From Phenylobacterium sp. (GTDB lineage Bacteria; Pseudomonadota; Alphaproteobacteria; Caulobacterales; Caulobacteraceae): a DNA stretch of 64,000 nucleotides. Numbering within the stretch: the stretch's first letter is position 1; each line of letters starts with the position of its first letter. Both the position numbers and the translations under genes were made by a program. The stretch covers positions 1 to 64,000 of the forward strand of contig NZ_JACESE010000005.1 in NCBI RefSeq assembly GCF_013911965.1. Reading direction: 5' to 3'. The notes below the pieces were generated by a model. That model saw only the letters and a list, made by a program, of their open reading frames with translations. It was not told the origin of the DNA and searched no databases. Of the stretch, positions 37,049-46,192 are shown one piece after another.

Positions 37049-37085
37049 TGTAAGGCTTTACAGAATTTCGTTGTAATGTTGTAAG
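37049..37085. promoter_or_regulatory. Candidate operator in the aceA / regulator intergenic region
   Basis: TGTAAGGCTTTACA (37049-37062) is a near-perfect palindrome, followed by TTGTAATGTTGTAAG (37071-37085), which repeats the TGTAA unit twice. The AT-rich cluster lies just upstream of the regulator start and within the shared promoter region, so it is a likely binding site for the regulator. Confidence 0.6.
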
Positions 37086-37107
37086 GGTCCTCACGAAAGG
37101 ATTCCGC

Positions 37108-38520
37108 ATGGCCAACGAACGGCGCCTCTATCTGGGCGCCAACCTGCGCCGCCTGCGGCGCGACCTCGGCCTCACCCAGGCCGACATGGCCGCCGACCTC
37201 GAAGTCTCGGCCTCGTACATCGCGCTGCTCGAACGCAATCACCGGCCGCTCAGCGCCGAGATGCTGCTGCGGCTGGCCCAGACCTACAAGGTGGACGTGG
37301 CCGCCCTGGCCGGCGGGGCCGGCGCGGACGACGCTGCGCGGCTCCAGGCGGTGCTGAAGGACCCGCTTTTCGCCGACATCGACCTGCCCGCTCTGGAGAG
37401 CGGCGACGTCGCCACCAACTATCCGGCCTTCACCGAGGCGCTGCTGCGCCTCTACACCGCCTATCAGGAGGAGCACCTGGCGCTCGCCGACCGGGCCGAG
37501 GCGGCGCGTGACAGCGACCTGGAGGAAGCGCCCGATCCCGTGGCGGAGTCCCGCCGCTTCCTCGCCGCCCGGCGCAACAGCTTCCCGACCCTGGACGATG
37601 CGGCCGAGCGTCTGGCCCAGGCCATCGCCGCCCACGAGGGCATGGCCGGCTATCTGAAGTCGCGCCATCAGCTGAGGGTGCGGCGGATCCCCTCCTCCGT
37701 CATGGTCGGATCAACCCGGCGGCTCGACTGGCACCGGCGCGAACTGCTGCTGGACGACTCCCTGGACGGCGCCAGCCAGTCCTTCCAGCTCGCCCTGCAG
37801 CTCGCCTATCTCGAACTGCCCAAGGAGATCGATGCGGCGCTCGCGGAAAGCAGTTTCGCCACCGAGAGCGGCGAGCGCCTGACCCGGCGCGCGCTCGCCA
37901 GCTATGCCGCCGCCGCCGTGCTCATGCCCTACTCGGCCTTCGCCAAGGCCGTGGAGGCGCGCCACTATGACGTCGAAGCCCTGGGCCGCCAGTTCGGGAC
38001 GAGCTTCGAGCAGACCGCCCACCGGCTGACGACCCTGCAGAAGCCCGGCCAGGAGCGGGTGCCCTTCTTCTTCATCCGCGTCGATCCGGCGGGCAATGTG
38101 TCCAAGCGCCTGGACGGGGCGGGCTTCCCCTTCGCCCGGCACGGCGGCGGCTGCCCGCTCTGGTCCCTGCACGAGGCCTTCCGCACGCCCCGGCAGATCG
38201 TGACCCAGTGGCTGGAGTTGCCGGACGGCCAGCGCTTCTTCTCCATCGCCCGCACGGTGACGGCCGGCGGCGGCGCCTATGGCGCGCCCCGGGTGGAGCG
38301 GGCTATCGCCCTCGGCTGCGCGGCCGAGCACGCCCACAGGCTGGTCTACACGCAAGGTCCCGACGCGCCGCGGCCCGAGAACGCCACCCCGATCGGCGTC
38401 ACCTGCCGCCTGTGCCACCGGACCGAATGCACCGCCCGCTCCGCGCCGCCGATCGGACGCCAGATCCTGCCTGACGACATCCGCCGGACGACCGCGCCGT
38501 TCGGATTCTCGGACAACTGA
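37108..38520 (+). CDS. XRE-DUF955 short-chain fatty acid/glyoxylate regulator (ScfR/RamB-like)
   Basis: 470 residues. N-terminal XRE helix-turn-helix (about 8-65: LRRLRRDLGLTQADMAADLEVSASYIALLERN), a middle part related to ImmA/IrrE (DUF955), and a C-terminal DUF2083 domain with Cys pairs (CRLCHRTEC). This is the family of RamB in actinobacteria and ScfR-type regulators that control isocitrate lyase and malate synthase in response to acyl-CoA metabolites (known). Location between divergent aceA and downstream glcB strongly supports that role. AAAGGA ribosome site before ATG 37108. Confidence 0.92.
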   Translation: MANERRLYLGANLRRLRRDLGLTQADMAADLEVSASYIALLERNHRPLSAEMLLRLAQTYKVDVAALAGGAGADDAARLQAVLKDPLFADIDLPALESGDVATNYPAFTEALLRLYTAYQEEHLALADRAEAARDSDLEEAPDPVAESRRFLAARRNSFPTLDDAAERLAQAIAAHEGMAGYLKSRHQLRVRRIPSSVMVGSTRRLDWHRRELLLDDSLDGASQSFQLALQLAYLELPKEIDAALAESSFATESGERLTRRALASYAAAAVLMPYSAFAKAVEARHYDVEALGRQFGTSFEQTAHRLTTLQKPGQERVPFFFIRVDPAGNVSKRLDGAGFPFARHGGGCPLWSLHEAFRTPRQIVTQWLELPDGQRFFSIARTVTAGGGAYGAPRVERAIALGCAAEHAHRLVYTQGPDAPRPENATPIGVTCRLCHRTECTARSAPPIGRQILPDDIRRTTAPFGFSDN

Positions 38521-38752
38521 GGAATCCGGGCACGCCCTGCCCCGTCGCGTGAAGATCGCGGGGAAAGCTTCGACGCTGCAGAAGGAGGCGCGCAACGACC
38601 TTGCTTTCGGCAGCCTTCGCCCGGCGCGCCAGGCGCGGCCATCGCAACGCATGGGGGCTTCAAACGCGCGCGCTTCCGTGCAGTAAAGCGGCCAAGATGC
38701 GCCCGCCGTCCGCGGCGGGCCGGACGCTTGGAGTGGAAAGGCCGTTACGCGC

Positions 38753-40903
38753 ATGGACATCAGCAACACCCTTTCGGTCGACGATCTTCTGCACGCCTTC
38801 GTGGAGAAGGAGCTGCTGCCGGGCACGGGCGTAGAGGCCGGGGCGTTCTGGGCTGCGCTGGAGAAGATCCTGGCGGAGTTCGGCCCCCGCAACGCGCAGC
38901 TGCTGGCCAAGCGCGACGAACTGCAGGCGAAGATCGACGCCTGGTGGAAGGACCGCCGCGGCAAGCCCTTCGACGTGGCCGAGGAGATCGCCTTCCTGAA
39001 GGAGATCGGCTATCTCCTGCCCGAACCGCCGGCCTTCGAGATCGGCACGCAGAACGTCGATCCGGAGATCGGCAAGGTGGCCGGTCCGCAGCTGGTGGTG
39101 CCCGTCTCCAACGGCCGCTACGCCCTGAACGCCGCCAACGCCCGCTGGGGCAGCCTCTATGACGCCCTTTACGGCACCGATGCGCTGGAGCCGCCGACCG
39201 GCGGCAAGGGCTATGATCCGGCGCGTGGCGCCAAGGTGATCGCCTATGCCCGCGGCGTGCTCGATCGCGCCGCGCCCCTGGCCGCCGGCTCGCACGCCGA
39301 CTCCGCAGGCTACGCCGTCGAAGGCGGCAAGCTTGTCGTGAAGCTGAAGGACGGGACGACCACGGGCCTGGCCGACCCGGCCCAGTTCGTCGGCTATCGC
39401 GGCGAGGCCGCAGATCCCGCCGGCGTGCTGCTGCGCCACAACGGCCTGCACATGGAGATCCAGGTCGACCGCACGCACAACGTCGGCAAGGACGATCCCG
39501 CCGGCGTGGCCGACGTGCTGGTGGAATCGGCCCTGACCGCCATCCAGGACTGTGAGGACTCGGTCGCCGCCGTCGACGCCGAGGACAAGACCAACGTCTA
39601 TCGGAACTGGCTCGGCCTGATGAAGGGCGACCTGACGGCCACCTTCGCCAAGGGCGGCAAGACCGAGACCCGCCGCCTCGAGCCGGACCGCACCTATGCC
39701 GCGCCCGGCGGCGGCGAGGTCACCCTGCGCGGCCGCAGCCTGCTGCTGGTCCGCAATGTGGGCCACCACATGCTGACCGACATCGCCACCCTGGACGGAA
39801 AGCCGGTCTACGAGACCCTGGTCGACGCCCTGGTCACCGTCGCGGCGGCCCTGCACGACCTGAAGGGCAAGCGGGCCAACAGCGCCGCGGGCTCGGTCTA
39901 TGTGGTGAAGCCCAAGCTGCATGGCCCCGAAGAGGTCGCCCTGGCCGTGGCCCTGTTCGACCAGGTCGAGGACGCGCTGGGCCTCGCCCGCAACACCGTC
40001 AAGATCGGCATCATGGACGAGGAGCGCCGCACCAGCGCCAACCTGGCCGCCTGCATCCACGCCGCCAGGGACCGGGTCGTCTTCATCAACACCGGCTTCC
40101 TCGACCGTACGGGCGACGAGATCCACACGGCCATGGAGGCCGGCCCCATGGTGCGCAAGGACGCCATGAAGGCCGAGCCGTGGCTGGCCTCCTACGAGAA
40201 GCGCAATGTGGAGATCGGCCTGGCGACCGGCTTCCCCGGCCGCGCCCAGATCGGCAAGGGCATGTGGGCCATGCCCGACATGATGAAGGACATGCTGAGC
40301 GCCAAGATCGGCCATCCGAAGGCCGGCGCGACCACGGCCTGGGTGCCGTCGCCGACGGCGGCCACGCTGCACGCCCTGCACTACCACGAGGTCGACGTGC
40401 CGGCGCTGCAGGCCGAGATGGCCCAGGCGGCGACGAAGACCGGCGCCGACGCGCTGCTGACCCCGCCGCTCGCCAAGTCCAACTGGAACGCCGCCGACGT
40501 GCAGCAGGAGCTGGACAACAACTGCCAGGGCATCCTGGGCTACGTCGTCCGCTGGATCGACCAGGGCGTCGGCTGCTCCAAGGTGCCGGACATCCACGAT
40601 GTGGGCCTGATGGAAGACCGCGCGACCCTGCGCATCTCCAGCCAGCACATGGCCAACTGGCTGCACCACGGCGTCTGCACCGAGGCGCAGGTCCGCGAGA
40701 CCTTCGCCCGCATGGCCAAGGTGGTGGACGAGCAGAACGCAGGCGATCCGGCCTATGCGCCGATGGCGGGCAATCCGGACAGCATCGCCTATCAGGCGGC
40801 GCTGGAGCTGGTGTTCGACGGCCGCAACCAGCCCAACGGCTATACCGAGCACATCCTGACCCGCCGCCGCCGCGAGCGGAAGGCGCAGGTCGCCGGCGCC
40901 TGA
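38753..40903 (+). CDS. glcB: Malate synthase G
   Basis: 716 residues, the normal G-isoform length. Condenses glyoxylate and acetyl-CoA to malate, completing the shunt with aceA. Landmarks: [30 protein letters not shown] (active-site region), [16 protein letters not shown] (catalytic-loop signature), and C-terminal AD-NNCQG. An AAAGG site lies 10 nt before ATG 38753. A 232-bp gap separates it from the regulator, leaving room for its own promoter. Confidence 0.96.
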   Translation: MDISNTLSVDDLLHAFVEKELLPGTGVEAGAFWAALEKILAEFGPRNAQLLAKRDELQAKIDAWWKDRRGKPFDVAEEIAFLKEIGYLLPEPPAFEIGTQNVDPEIGKVAGPQLVVPVSNGRYALNAANARWGSLYDALYGTDALEPPTGGKGYDPARGAKVIAYARGVLDRAAPLAAGSHADSAGYAVEGGKLVVKLKDGTTTGLADPAQFVGYRGEAADPAGVLLRHNGLHMEIQVDRTHNVGKDDPAGVADVLVESALTAIQDCEDSVAAVDAEDKTNVYRNWLGLMKGDLTATFAKGGKTETRRLEPDRTYAAPGGGEVTLRGRSLLLVRNVGHHMLTDIATLDGKPVYETLVDALVTVAAALHDLKGKRANSAAGSVYVVKPKLHGPEEVALAVALFDQVEDALGLARNTVKIGIMDEERRTSANLAACIHAARDRVVFINTGFLDRTGDEIHTAMEAGPMVRKDAMKAEPWLASYEKRNVEIGLATGFPGRAQIGKGMWAMPDMMKDMLSAKIGHPKAGATTAWVPSPTAATLHALHYHEVDVPALQAEMAQAATKTGADALLTPPLAKSNWNAADVQQELDNNCQGILGYVVRWIDQGVGCSKVPDIHDVGLMEDRATLRISSQHMANWLHHGVCTEAQVRETFARMAKVVDEQNAGDPAYAPMAGNPDSIAYQAALELVFDGRNQPNGYTEHILTRRRRERKAQVAGA

Positions 40904-40922
40904 GCGCGCCTGCGGGGGGCGG

Positions 40923-41390
40923 CTAGATCCAGCCGCCCTCCCGCAGGGCTTCGATCGAGCTCTGCGCCCCGGCGTGGTGAATGAAGGCGCCGCCCTCGGC
41001 CTCCCAGAGGTGGCGGAAGCGGTCGGTGTCGTCGACCAGCACGTCGCCCGCATGGCAATGCCGGCACTTCAGCGCCGCCTGGGTGGTGATCACCTCCACG
41101 CCAGGAAAGTGCTGCGCCGCCCAACGGCGCTTCTGTGGCTCGGCCCAGCGGCCATGGGGCAGGCCCGTCAGAATGACGGGGTCGCGATGGCGGACCGCCT
41201 GGTGGAGCTCCATGGCGTCGGGCAGGAGCGGCAGGCGTCCGAAGAAGTCCGGCGCGGCGGCGAGCCGCCGCCAGAACTCCTTCAGCCCGTAGCGCTCCGA
41301 AAACACCCGGGGCGGCGCCCCCAGGACCGCTTCGGCGCCGCGGTCGAAATCGGCCAGCACGCCGTCGCAGTCGAGGAAGATGCGCCCCAT
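40923..41390 (-). CDS. HAD-type 5'(3')-deoxyribonucleotidase-like protein
   Basis: 155 residues from ATG 41390. HAD motif I FLDCDGVLADFD at the extreme N terminus, motif II Thr in VILTGLPHG, and the acidic DVLVDDTDRFRHLWE (motif IV). The DGVLADF variant and small size fit the NT5C-type nucleotidases, although substrate cannot be set. Converges on glcB with a 19-bp gap; 10 bp after the HhH gene on the same strand. Confidence 0.82.
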   Translation of the reverse strand: MGRIFLDCDGVLADFDRGAEAVLGAPPRVFSERYGLKEFWRRLAAAPDFFGRLPLLPDAMELHQAVRHRDPVILTGLPHGRWAEPQKRRWAAQHFPGVEVITTQAALKCRHCHAGDVLVDDTDRFRHLWEAEGGAFIHHAGAQSSIEALREGGWI

Positions 41391-41400
41391 GCCGCCAGGC

Positions 41401-41670
41401 TCAGGCGCGGCCGAAGTTGCGGCTGGTCGCCCCGCCTTGGCCGCCGCTGCCGGGCTCGCCGATGGGGCCCTCGGGCGCCTCGCCAAGTTGGGCTCCGGCG
41501 CTCTTCATGGCGTTCACGGCCTCGGCGTCGACGCCGTCCACCCGCTCGACATCGTCCCAGCTGAGGAAGGGACGCGCCTCCACCAGGGCCCGCGCGCGCG
41601 CGTCGCCGGCGACGGTGCGAAGATCCTCCTCCGTCGAGGTGTTGAGATAGACCGTCTGGCCCTGGGCCAT
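41401..41670 (-). CDS. Helix-hairpin-helix protein
   Basis: 89 residues from ATG 41670, which has AGGAGG at ideal spacing. Residues 8-65 look like a ComEA-type HhH pair: VYLNTSTEEDLRTVAGDARARALVEARPFLSWDDVERVDGVD. Such modules bind DNA without sequence preference. A Gly/Ser-rich tail follows. No export signal, so cytoplasmic. Likely cotranscribed with the nucleotidase (10 bp). Confidence 0.8.
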   Translation of the reverse strand: MAQGQTVYLNTSTEEDLRTVAGDARARALVEARPFLSWDDVERVDGVDAEAVNAMKSAGAQLGEAPEGPIGEPGSGGQGGATSRNFGRA

Positions 41671-41746
41671 GTTCGCCTCCTGTCGATCGTTGGGGTTGCT
41701 CATCCAACCGCCGAGCGGCGCTCCCGTTCCTGACATGGCGGCCAAC

Positions 41747-41778
41747 GAAAAGCGCCCCCGGGAGATCCCGGGGGCGCT
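41747..41778 (-). terminator. Rho-independent terminator of the outer-membrane protein gene
   Basis: 12-bp stem AGCGCCCCCGGG/CCCGGGGGCGCT (41751-41762 / 41767-41778) followed on the minus strand by TTTTCG. Confidence 0.88.
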
Positions 41779-41802
41779 CGCCGAACGGTCCTGGCGTCGA
41801 GC

Positions 41803-42588
41803 TTAGAGCTCGCCGGCCGCCGCGATCAGGGCCGAACCGATGGTCCCGCCGAACAGGTTCGAGACCGAACCCTGGCCGACGCCGGCCGCGTCGCGGGCGC
41901 GCAGGTCGCCGCCGAAGCTGTAGCGGACGCCGATGCGGAAGGTGTCGGTCGTCAGGTCCAGATCGTCCCACTTGCCGCGCTCATAGCCGCCGACGACGCT
42001 CACCGGCGTGCCGGCGAACTGGTACTCGGCGTCCAGGCCCAGATTGTAGAGGTCGGTGTCGAGGCCGTCGCCGTCGGCCTTCGAGAAGCCGGCGCTGGCG
42101 CCGACGCGGAAGTTGTCGGCGAAGAAGTAGCGGCCCTCGCCCCGGACGGACCAGAAGTCCACATCGTCCAGGTCGTCGGCGCGGCCGTAGCCGAGCTGGC
42201 CGTGCAGGGACACGTTCTGCATCTGGGCCTTGCCCTCGACGCCGACGCCCCAGAGCTTGGCGTCGTCGTTGGCCTGGACGCCCAGGAAGCCGCCGACATA
42301 GCCCGCGCCCACCGGCGTGTTCAGATGGCCGGTGGCGGAGAAGACGTCGGCGTCGTCGCCGTCGGCGTCGAAACGGGTCACCGAGCCCTCGATCTGGCCG
42401 TTCAGAGTGCCACCCTGGAAGGCGGCGGCGCCTTCGACCTGCCAGGCGTCGCCGTCGGCGTCGAGCCCGGCGGCTTCGACGTCGGTCTTGCCATAGTTGA
42501 GACCGATCTGGCCGACCTGAGCGGCGGCGGGCGAAACGGCGGCGAACAGAGCAGCGGCGGACACCGCGGCGAGAAGCGACTTGGTCAT
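41803..42588 (-). CDS. Porin-like outer-membrane beta-barrel protein
   Basis: 261 residues. Signal peptide (1-23, cleavage near AAA-QV). The mature part is a run of alternating polar/hydrophobic strands separated by Gly/Asp turns (for example WQVEGAAAFQGG, WSVRGEGRYFFADN, FRIGVRYSFGG), as in small alphaproteobacterial barrels. The acidic DADGDDAD turns are notable and may bind cations. Monocistronic with a terminator; 200 bp of upstream leader. Possibly abundant and general, but the substrate is unknown. Confidence 0.85.
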   Translation of the reverse strand: MTKSLLAAVSAAALFAAVSPAAAQVGQIGLNYGKTDVEAAGLDADGDAWQVEGAAAFQGGTLNGQIEGSVTRFDADGDDADVFSATGHLNTPVGAGYVGGFLGVQANDDAKLWGVGVEGKAQMQNVSLHGQLGYGRADDLDDVDFWSVRGEGRYFFADNFRVGASAGFSKADGDGLDTDLYNLGLDAEYQFAGTPVSVVGGYERGKWDDLDLTTDTFRIGVRYSFGGDLRARDAAGVGQGSVSNLFGGTIGSALIAAAGEL

Positions 42589-42789
42589 TTGTTATTATCC
42601 GTAAGCGAACGAAAGAGGGCGCCCAATAAGGTGGCGCTTGAATCGCTGCAATGCCGATTGAATCGGCAGGACCGCTTCAACTCTCAATTGTGGCGCGCGG
42701 GCCACAGCCGCCCGGGCGGCATTGATCTGCCTTAAGGCGCCGACGCCCGCCCTCCGTCAGTCTTCCCGCATGCAGCCAGGGAGATTGAG

Positions 42790-43557
42790 ATGGACCGGTT
42801 GAAGGGAAAGGTCGCCGTCGTCACCGGCGCGGCGGTCGGACTGGGACGCGCCATCGTCCAGCGGATGGCCGAGGAAGGCGCCAAGGTGGCGCTGTTCGAT
42901 GTCCTGGTCGAAGAGGGCGAAGCCGCGGCTGAGACGCTGCGCAAGGCCGGATATGAGGCGGCGTTCTGGCGCTGCGACGTGGCCAAGGAAGCCGAGGTCG
43001 CCGCCTGCGTCGATGCGGCCGCCCAGCGCTTCGGGCGGATCGACATCCTCGTCAACAACGCCGGCGTGTCCGGCGCCAACAAGCCGACGCACGAGATCAC
43101 CGAGGCGGATTGGGACTTCGTCCAGGCGATCAACGTCAAGGGCGTCTTCTTCGGGACCAAGCACGCCATCCCGCATCTGAGAAAGGCGGGCGGCGGGGCG
43201 ATCATCAATCTCTCGTCGATCTACGGCCTGGTCGGCGCCCCCGACGTGCCGCCCTATCACGCCTCGAAAGGGGCGGTGCGGCTGATGACCAAGACGGATG
43301 CGCTGACCTATGCGGCCGAGAAGATCCGCGTGAACTCGATCCATCCGGGCTTCATCTGGACGCCCATGGTCGAACATCATCTGGAGAACCTGGGCGACCT
43401 GGAGGCGGGGCGGCGCGCGACCGCCGAACTCCACCCCCTCGGCCATATCGGGGAGCCGGACGACATCGCCTGGGCGGCCGTCTATCTCGCCAGCGACGAG
43501 GCCAAGTTCGTCACCGGCGCGGAACTGGTGGTGGACGGCGGCTACACCGCGCGCTGA
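42790..43557 (+). CDS. Short-chain dehydrogenase/reductase
   Basis: 255 residues, classical SDR. Cofactor motif TGAAVGLGRA (about 12-21), NNAG, and catalytic Ser (NLSS), Tyr and Lys (YHASK). An Asp after the second strand (ALFDV) favours NAD over NADP. Close in type to cyclopentanol or 3-alpha-hydroxy-type dehydrogenases (VDGGYTAR end). AGGGAG-like site upstream. Substrate unknown. Confidence 0.92.
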   Translation: MDRLKGKVAVVTGAAVGLGRAIVQRMAEEGAKVALFDVLVEEGEAAAETLRKAGYEAAFWRCDVAKEAEVAACVDAAAQRFGRIDILVNNAGVSGANKPTHEITEADWDFVQAINVKGVFFGTKHAIPHLRKAGGGAIINLSSIYGLVGAPDVPPYHASKGAVRLMTKTDALTYAAEKIRVNSIHPGFIWTPMVEHHLENLGDLEAGRRATAELHPLGHIGEPDDIAWAAVYLASDEAKFVTGAELVVDGGYTAR

Positions 43558-43574
43558 GCCGGAAGGCCGGCGAA

Positions 43575-43597
43575 GGGGGCCGCCGACCGCGGCCCCC
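43575..43597 (-). terminator. Probable terminator between the SDR and usp genes
   Basis: GGGGGCCGC (43575-43583) pairs with GCGGCCCCC (43589-43597); short TTCG on the minus side. Located between convergent genes. Confidence 0.5.
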
Positions 43598-43605
43598 GTG
43601 CGCCC

Positions 43606-44442
43606 TCAGTGCGACACCAGGATCGGGACCGGCAGGCTCGCCGTCATCTGGCGGCTCACCCCGCCCAGGATCAGCTCCTGCAGGCGCGGCCGGCCATAGA
43701 GGCCCATCACCACCATGTCGGCGCCGAGTTCGGCGGCCTGGCGCTCCAGGACGTCGCCGGCGGACTCGTCCTGGCTGGGATCGACGATGAGGTTGGCCGA
43801 TACGCCGTGCCGCTCCAGCAGACGCTGGAGCATGCCGTCAGGCCCGCCCTCGCCCTTGGGCGAGACCACCAGCACAGTCACCTCCTCGGCGGTCTCCAGA
43901 ATCGGCCAGGCGTCGCGCAGGGCCCGGCCGGCCTCGCGGCCGCCGTTCCAGGCCACCAGGACGCGACGGCCGACGGGCGGGGCATAGTCGTCCTGCGGCG
44001 TGATCAGCACCGGCCCGCCGCTGGCCATGGCGAGGTGCGCGGCCGAGATCTCGTGCTCGCTCAGGCAGGCCTTTGCGACCCGCGGCATGACCGTCAGGTC
44101 GGCCCGGCGGGCGGCGGCCATGATCGGCGCGTGGTAGTCGCCGCTGAGCGTCAGCCAGTCGGAGGCGACGCCGGCGTCGCCCGCGGCCGCCTCAAAGGCC
44201 ATGCGTGCGGCCTCGCCCGCCTCGTCCACCGCCTTCTGGTGCCCGGACAGCACCTCGTCGACCACGTCCCGCGGCAGGGCGCTGAGGCTCTCGGCCGCCA
44301 TGTACTGGCGGATGTAATCGCTGGTCAGGAAGACGCCGGTGAGGTGGGCCTTGAAACGGCTGGCGAGGTCGGCGGCGGTCCGGGCGCGCAGGGTGGCGGC
44401 CGGCGTTTCGTCCACATGGACGAGAATCTGGCTGTAGGACAT
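43606..44442 (-). CDS. Tandem universal stress protein
   Basis: 278 residues with two UspA domains. The C-terminal copy keeps the ATP-binding G-2x-G-9x-G(S/T) pattern (VMGLYGRPRLQELILGGVSRQM); the N-terminal copy is less conserved. Tandem Usp proteins are classic low-oxygen or dormancy genes. An FNR/FixK box (44493-44506) lies 51 bp upstream with a -10-like TAGGTT exactly 21 nt after it, which supports oxygen-responsive control (inference). The box abuts the stop of the nuclease gene. Confidence 0.93.
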   Translation of the reverse strand: MSYSQILVHVDETPAATLRARTAADLASRFKAHLTGVFLTSDYIRQYMAAESLSALPRDVVDEVLSGHQKAVDEAGEAARMAFEAAAGDAGVASDWLTLSGDYHAPIMAAARRADLTVMPRVAKACLSEHEISAAHLAMASGGPVLITPQDDYAPPVGRRVLVAWNGGREAGRALRDAWPILETAEEVTVLVVSPKGEGGPDGMLQRLLERHGVSANLIVDPSQDESAGDVLERQAAELGADMVVMGLYGRPRLQELILGGVSRQMTASLPVPILVSH

Positions 44443-44465
44443 GGGGGCTCTCCGTCTGTCGGCTC

Positions 44466-44506
44466 AACCTAGCCGGGCGGGCGGGCGCCACCTTGACCGG
44501 CGTCAA
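44466..44506 (-). promoter_or_regulatory. FNR/FixK-activated promoter of the universal stress gene
   Basis: On the minus strand TTGAC-GCCG-GTCAA (44506-44493), 21 nt, then TAGGTT (44471-44466). The same spacing is seen at the diiron gene. Confidence 0.72.
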
Positions 44507-46101
44507 CCCGTCGGCCGGGCCTCGGCAAGCCGCGCGGCGAGGCTGGCGATCAGGGCCTCGCGGGCGGCGTCGTCCGGCGCCTCGGCCAGGGCGGCGTTCA
44601 GGGCCAGGTTCAGCGCCGCGCGCGCATTGTGCCAGTCGGCCCGGCTGGCGGCGCCGGCCGCAATGCGGCTCGCGCTCGCGCCGAGCGGAACGGCCTGCGG
44701 GCCGGTCAGTTCGAAGGCCGCGTCCATCTCCGGGATGACGAGCTGGCCTTCCTCGAAGCCCGACTGCGCCAGACGGTCCTTCAGCGCGGCCAGCGCAACC
44801 GGCTCGCCGTGGTTCAGGAACACCTTGCCCGCGACGGGCCCCCGCGCCTGGGCCCACTCGGCCAGTCCGGCGGCGTCGGCGTGGCCGGAATAGACGTCGA
44901 GGGACACTATGCGCGCCCGGACCCGCACCTCGTCCTCCTGGATGCTGACCCGCTCCGCCCCCTCCTGCAGGAAGCGCCCGAGCGTGCCTGCCGCCTGGAA
45001 TCCGGGGAGGAAGACGGTGGTCTCCCGGCGCCACAGGAGGCGCTTGAGGTGCTTGCGGATCCGGCCGGCCTCGCACATGCCGCTGCCGGCCATGATGATG
45101 TGCCAGCCGCGGAGGCGGTCGAGCCGGTCGCTCTCGGCGGGCCTGCGCAGGAAGGTGAGCCGCCCGCCCGCGCGCAGGCCTTCGAACGGGTTTCGCCCGG
45201 TCTGGCGATTATAGCCGCGCTCGCGGAAGACCTCCGTCGCCTCGATGGCGAGCGGCGAGTCGAGGAAGATGTCGGCCTCGGGAATGCGGTTCGCCTGCAT
45301 CAGGATCTGCAGGTCGGCGATAATCTCCTGCGCGCGTTCGACGGCGAAGGTCGGAATGAGCAGCGGACCGCCCGCGGCATAGGCCTGGTTGATCTCCTCG
45401 GCCAGGAAGTCGCGCCGCGCATCCGGCGTCATCCGCAGCCGGTCGCGGTCGCCGTAGGTGGATTCCAGCACCAGATGGTCGACGCCGCTCGGCCCCTCCG
45501 GATCGGCGGCGTATTCGCGGCCGCCGGCGCCGATATCGCCGGAGAAGAGGATGGTGGTGTCGCCCTGCTCGCCCGAGACCCGCACCTCGACCGAGGCGGC
45601 GCCTAGTATGTGCCCGGCCTCCCAGTAGGTGGCGGTCAGTCCCGGCAGCACCTGGGCCGGCGCGTTCAGCTTCACCTTGGCGAAGGCCTTCGTCGTCTTC
45701 TCGCCGTCGCGGGCGGTGTAGATCGGCTCGACCTCCGGCAGGCCGCGCCGCTGGTTGCGGCGGTTCAGGCGACGGACCTCGTTCTCCTGGATGTCGCCGG
45801 CGTCGCGCAGCATCACGCCGCACAGGTCGCGGGTCGCCGCCGTGGCGTAGATCGGCCCCTTGAAGCCGGCCTTGACCAGCTTGGGCAGCAGCCCCGAGTG
45901 GTCCAGGTGCGCGTGGGTCAGCAGCACGGCGTCGATCGTCGCCGGATCGAAGGGGAAGTCGCGGTAGTTCAGAGCCTTCAGCGTCTTCGGCCCCTGGAAC
46001 ATGCCACAGTCGATCAGCACCCGCCCGGCCTCCGTCTCAAGCTCGGCGCAGGAACCGGTGACGCAGCCGGCGGCGCCGTGGAAGGTGAGGCGGATGGACA
46101 T
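44503..46101 (-). CDS. Beta-CASP metallo-beta-lactamase ribonuclease
   Basis: 532 residues from ATG 46101. Metallo-beta-lactamase motif HAHLDHSG (about 58-65), a beta-CASP insertion, SGHADAAGL (motif C region) and the RMMBL end VFLNHGEPVAL. Same family as CPSF73-like archaeal and bacterial RNases. The C-terminal 80 residues are an added Ala-rich tail. Divergent from yaiI; an FNR-like box lies 62 bp upstream. Such nucleases are often found in Usp-containing hypoxia gene clusters. Confidence 0.9.
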   Translation of the reverse strand: MSIRLTFHGAAGCVTGSCAELETEAGRVLIDCGMFQGPKTLKALNYRDFPFDPATIDAVLLTHAHLDHSGLLPKLVKAGFKGPIYATAATRDLCGVMLRDAGDIQENEVRRLNRRNQRRGLPEVEPIYTARDGEKTTKAFAKVKLNAPAQVLPGLTATYWEAGHILGAASVEVRVSGEQGDTTILFSGDIGAGGREYAADPEGPSGVDHLVLESTYGDRDRLRMTPDARRDFLAEEINQAYAAGGPLLIPTFAVERAQEIIADLQILMQANRIPEADIFLDSPLAIEATEVFRERGYNRQTGRNPFEGLRAGGRLTFLRRPAESDRLDRLRGWHIIMAGSGMCEAGRIRKHLKRLLWRRETTVFLPGFQAAGTLGRFLQEGAERVSIQEDEVRVRARIVSLDVYSGHADAAGLAEWAQARGPVAGKVFLNHGEPVALAALKDRLAQSGFEEGQLVIPEMDAAFELTGPQAVPLGASASRIAAGAASRADWHNARAALNLALNAALAEAPDDAAREALIASLAARLAEARPTG

Positions 46102-46162
46102 GCGGACCCTTTCGCGCTGAGGACGAGGCCGGGCACACTGGGCGGAGGCGGGCGGCCGTCCC

Positions 46163-46176
46163 GTGATCCAGATCAA
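46163..46176. promoter_or_regulatory. FNR/FixK-like box between the nuclease and YaiI genes
   Basis: GTGAT-CCAG-ATCAA, nine of ten positions of TTGAT-N4-ATCAA. It lies 62 bp before the minus-strand nuclease start and 16 bp before yaiI, so the nuclease is the likelier target. No clear -10 at the expected spacing. Confidence 0.5.
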
Positions 46177-46192
46177 GCCCTGCGGAGGACGA

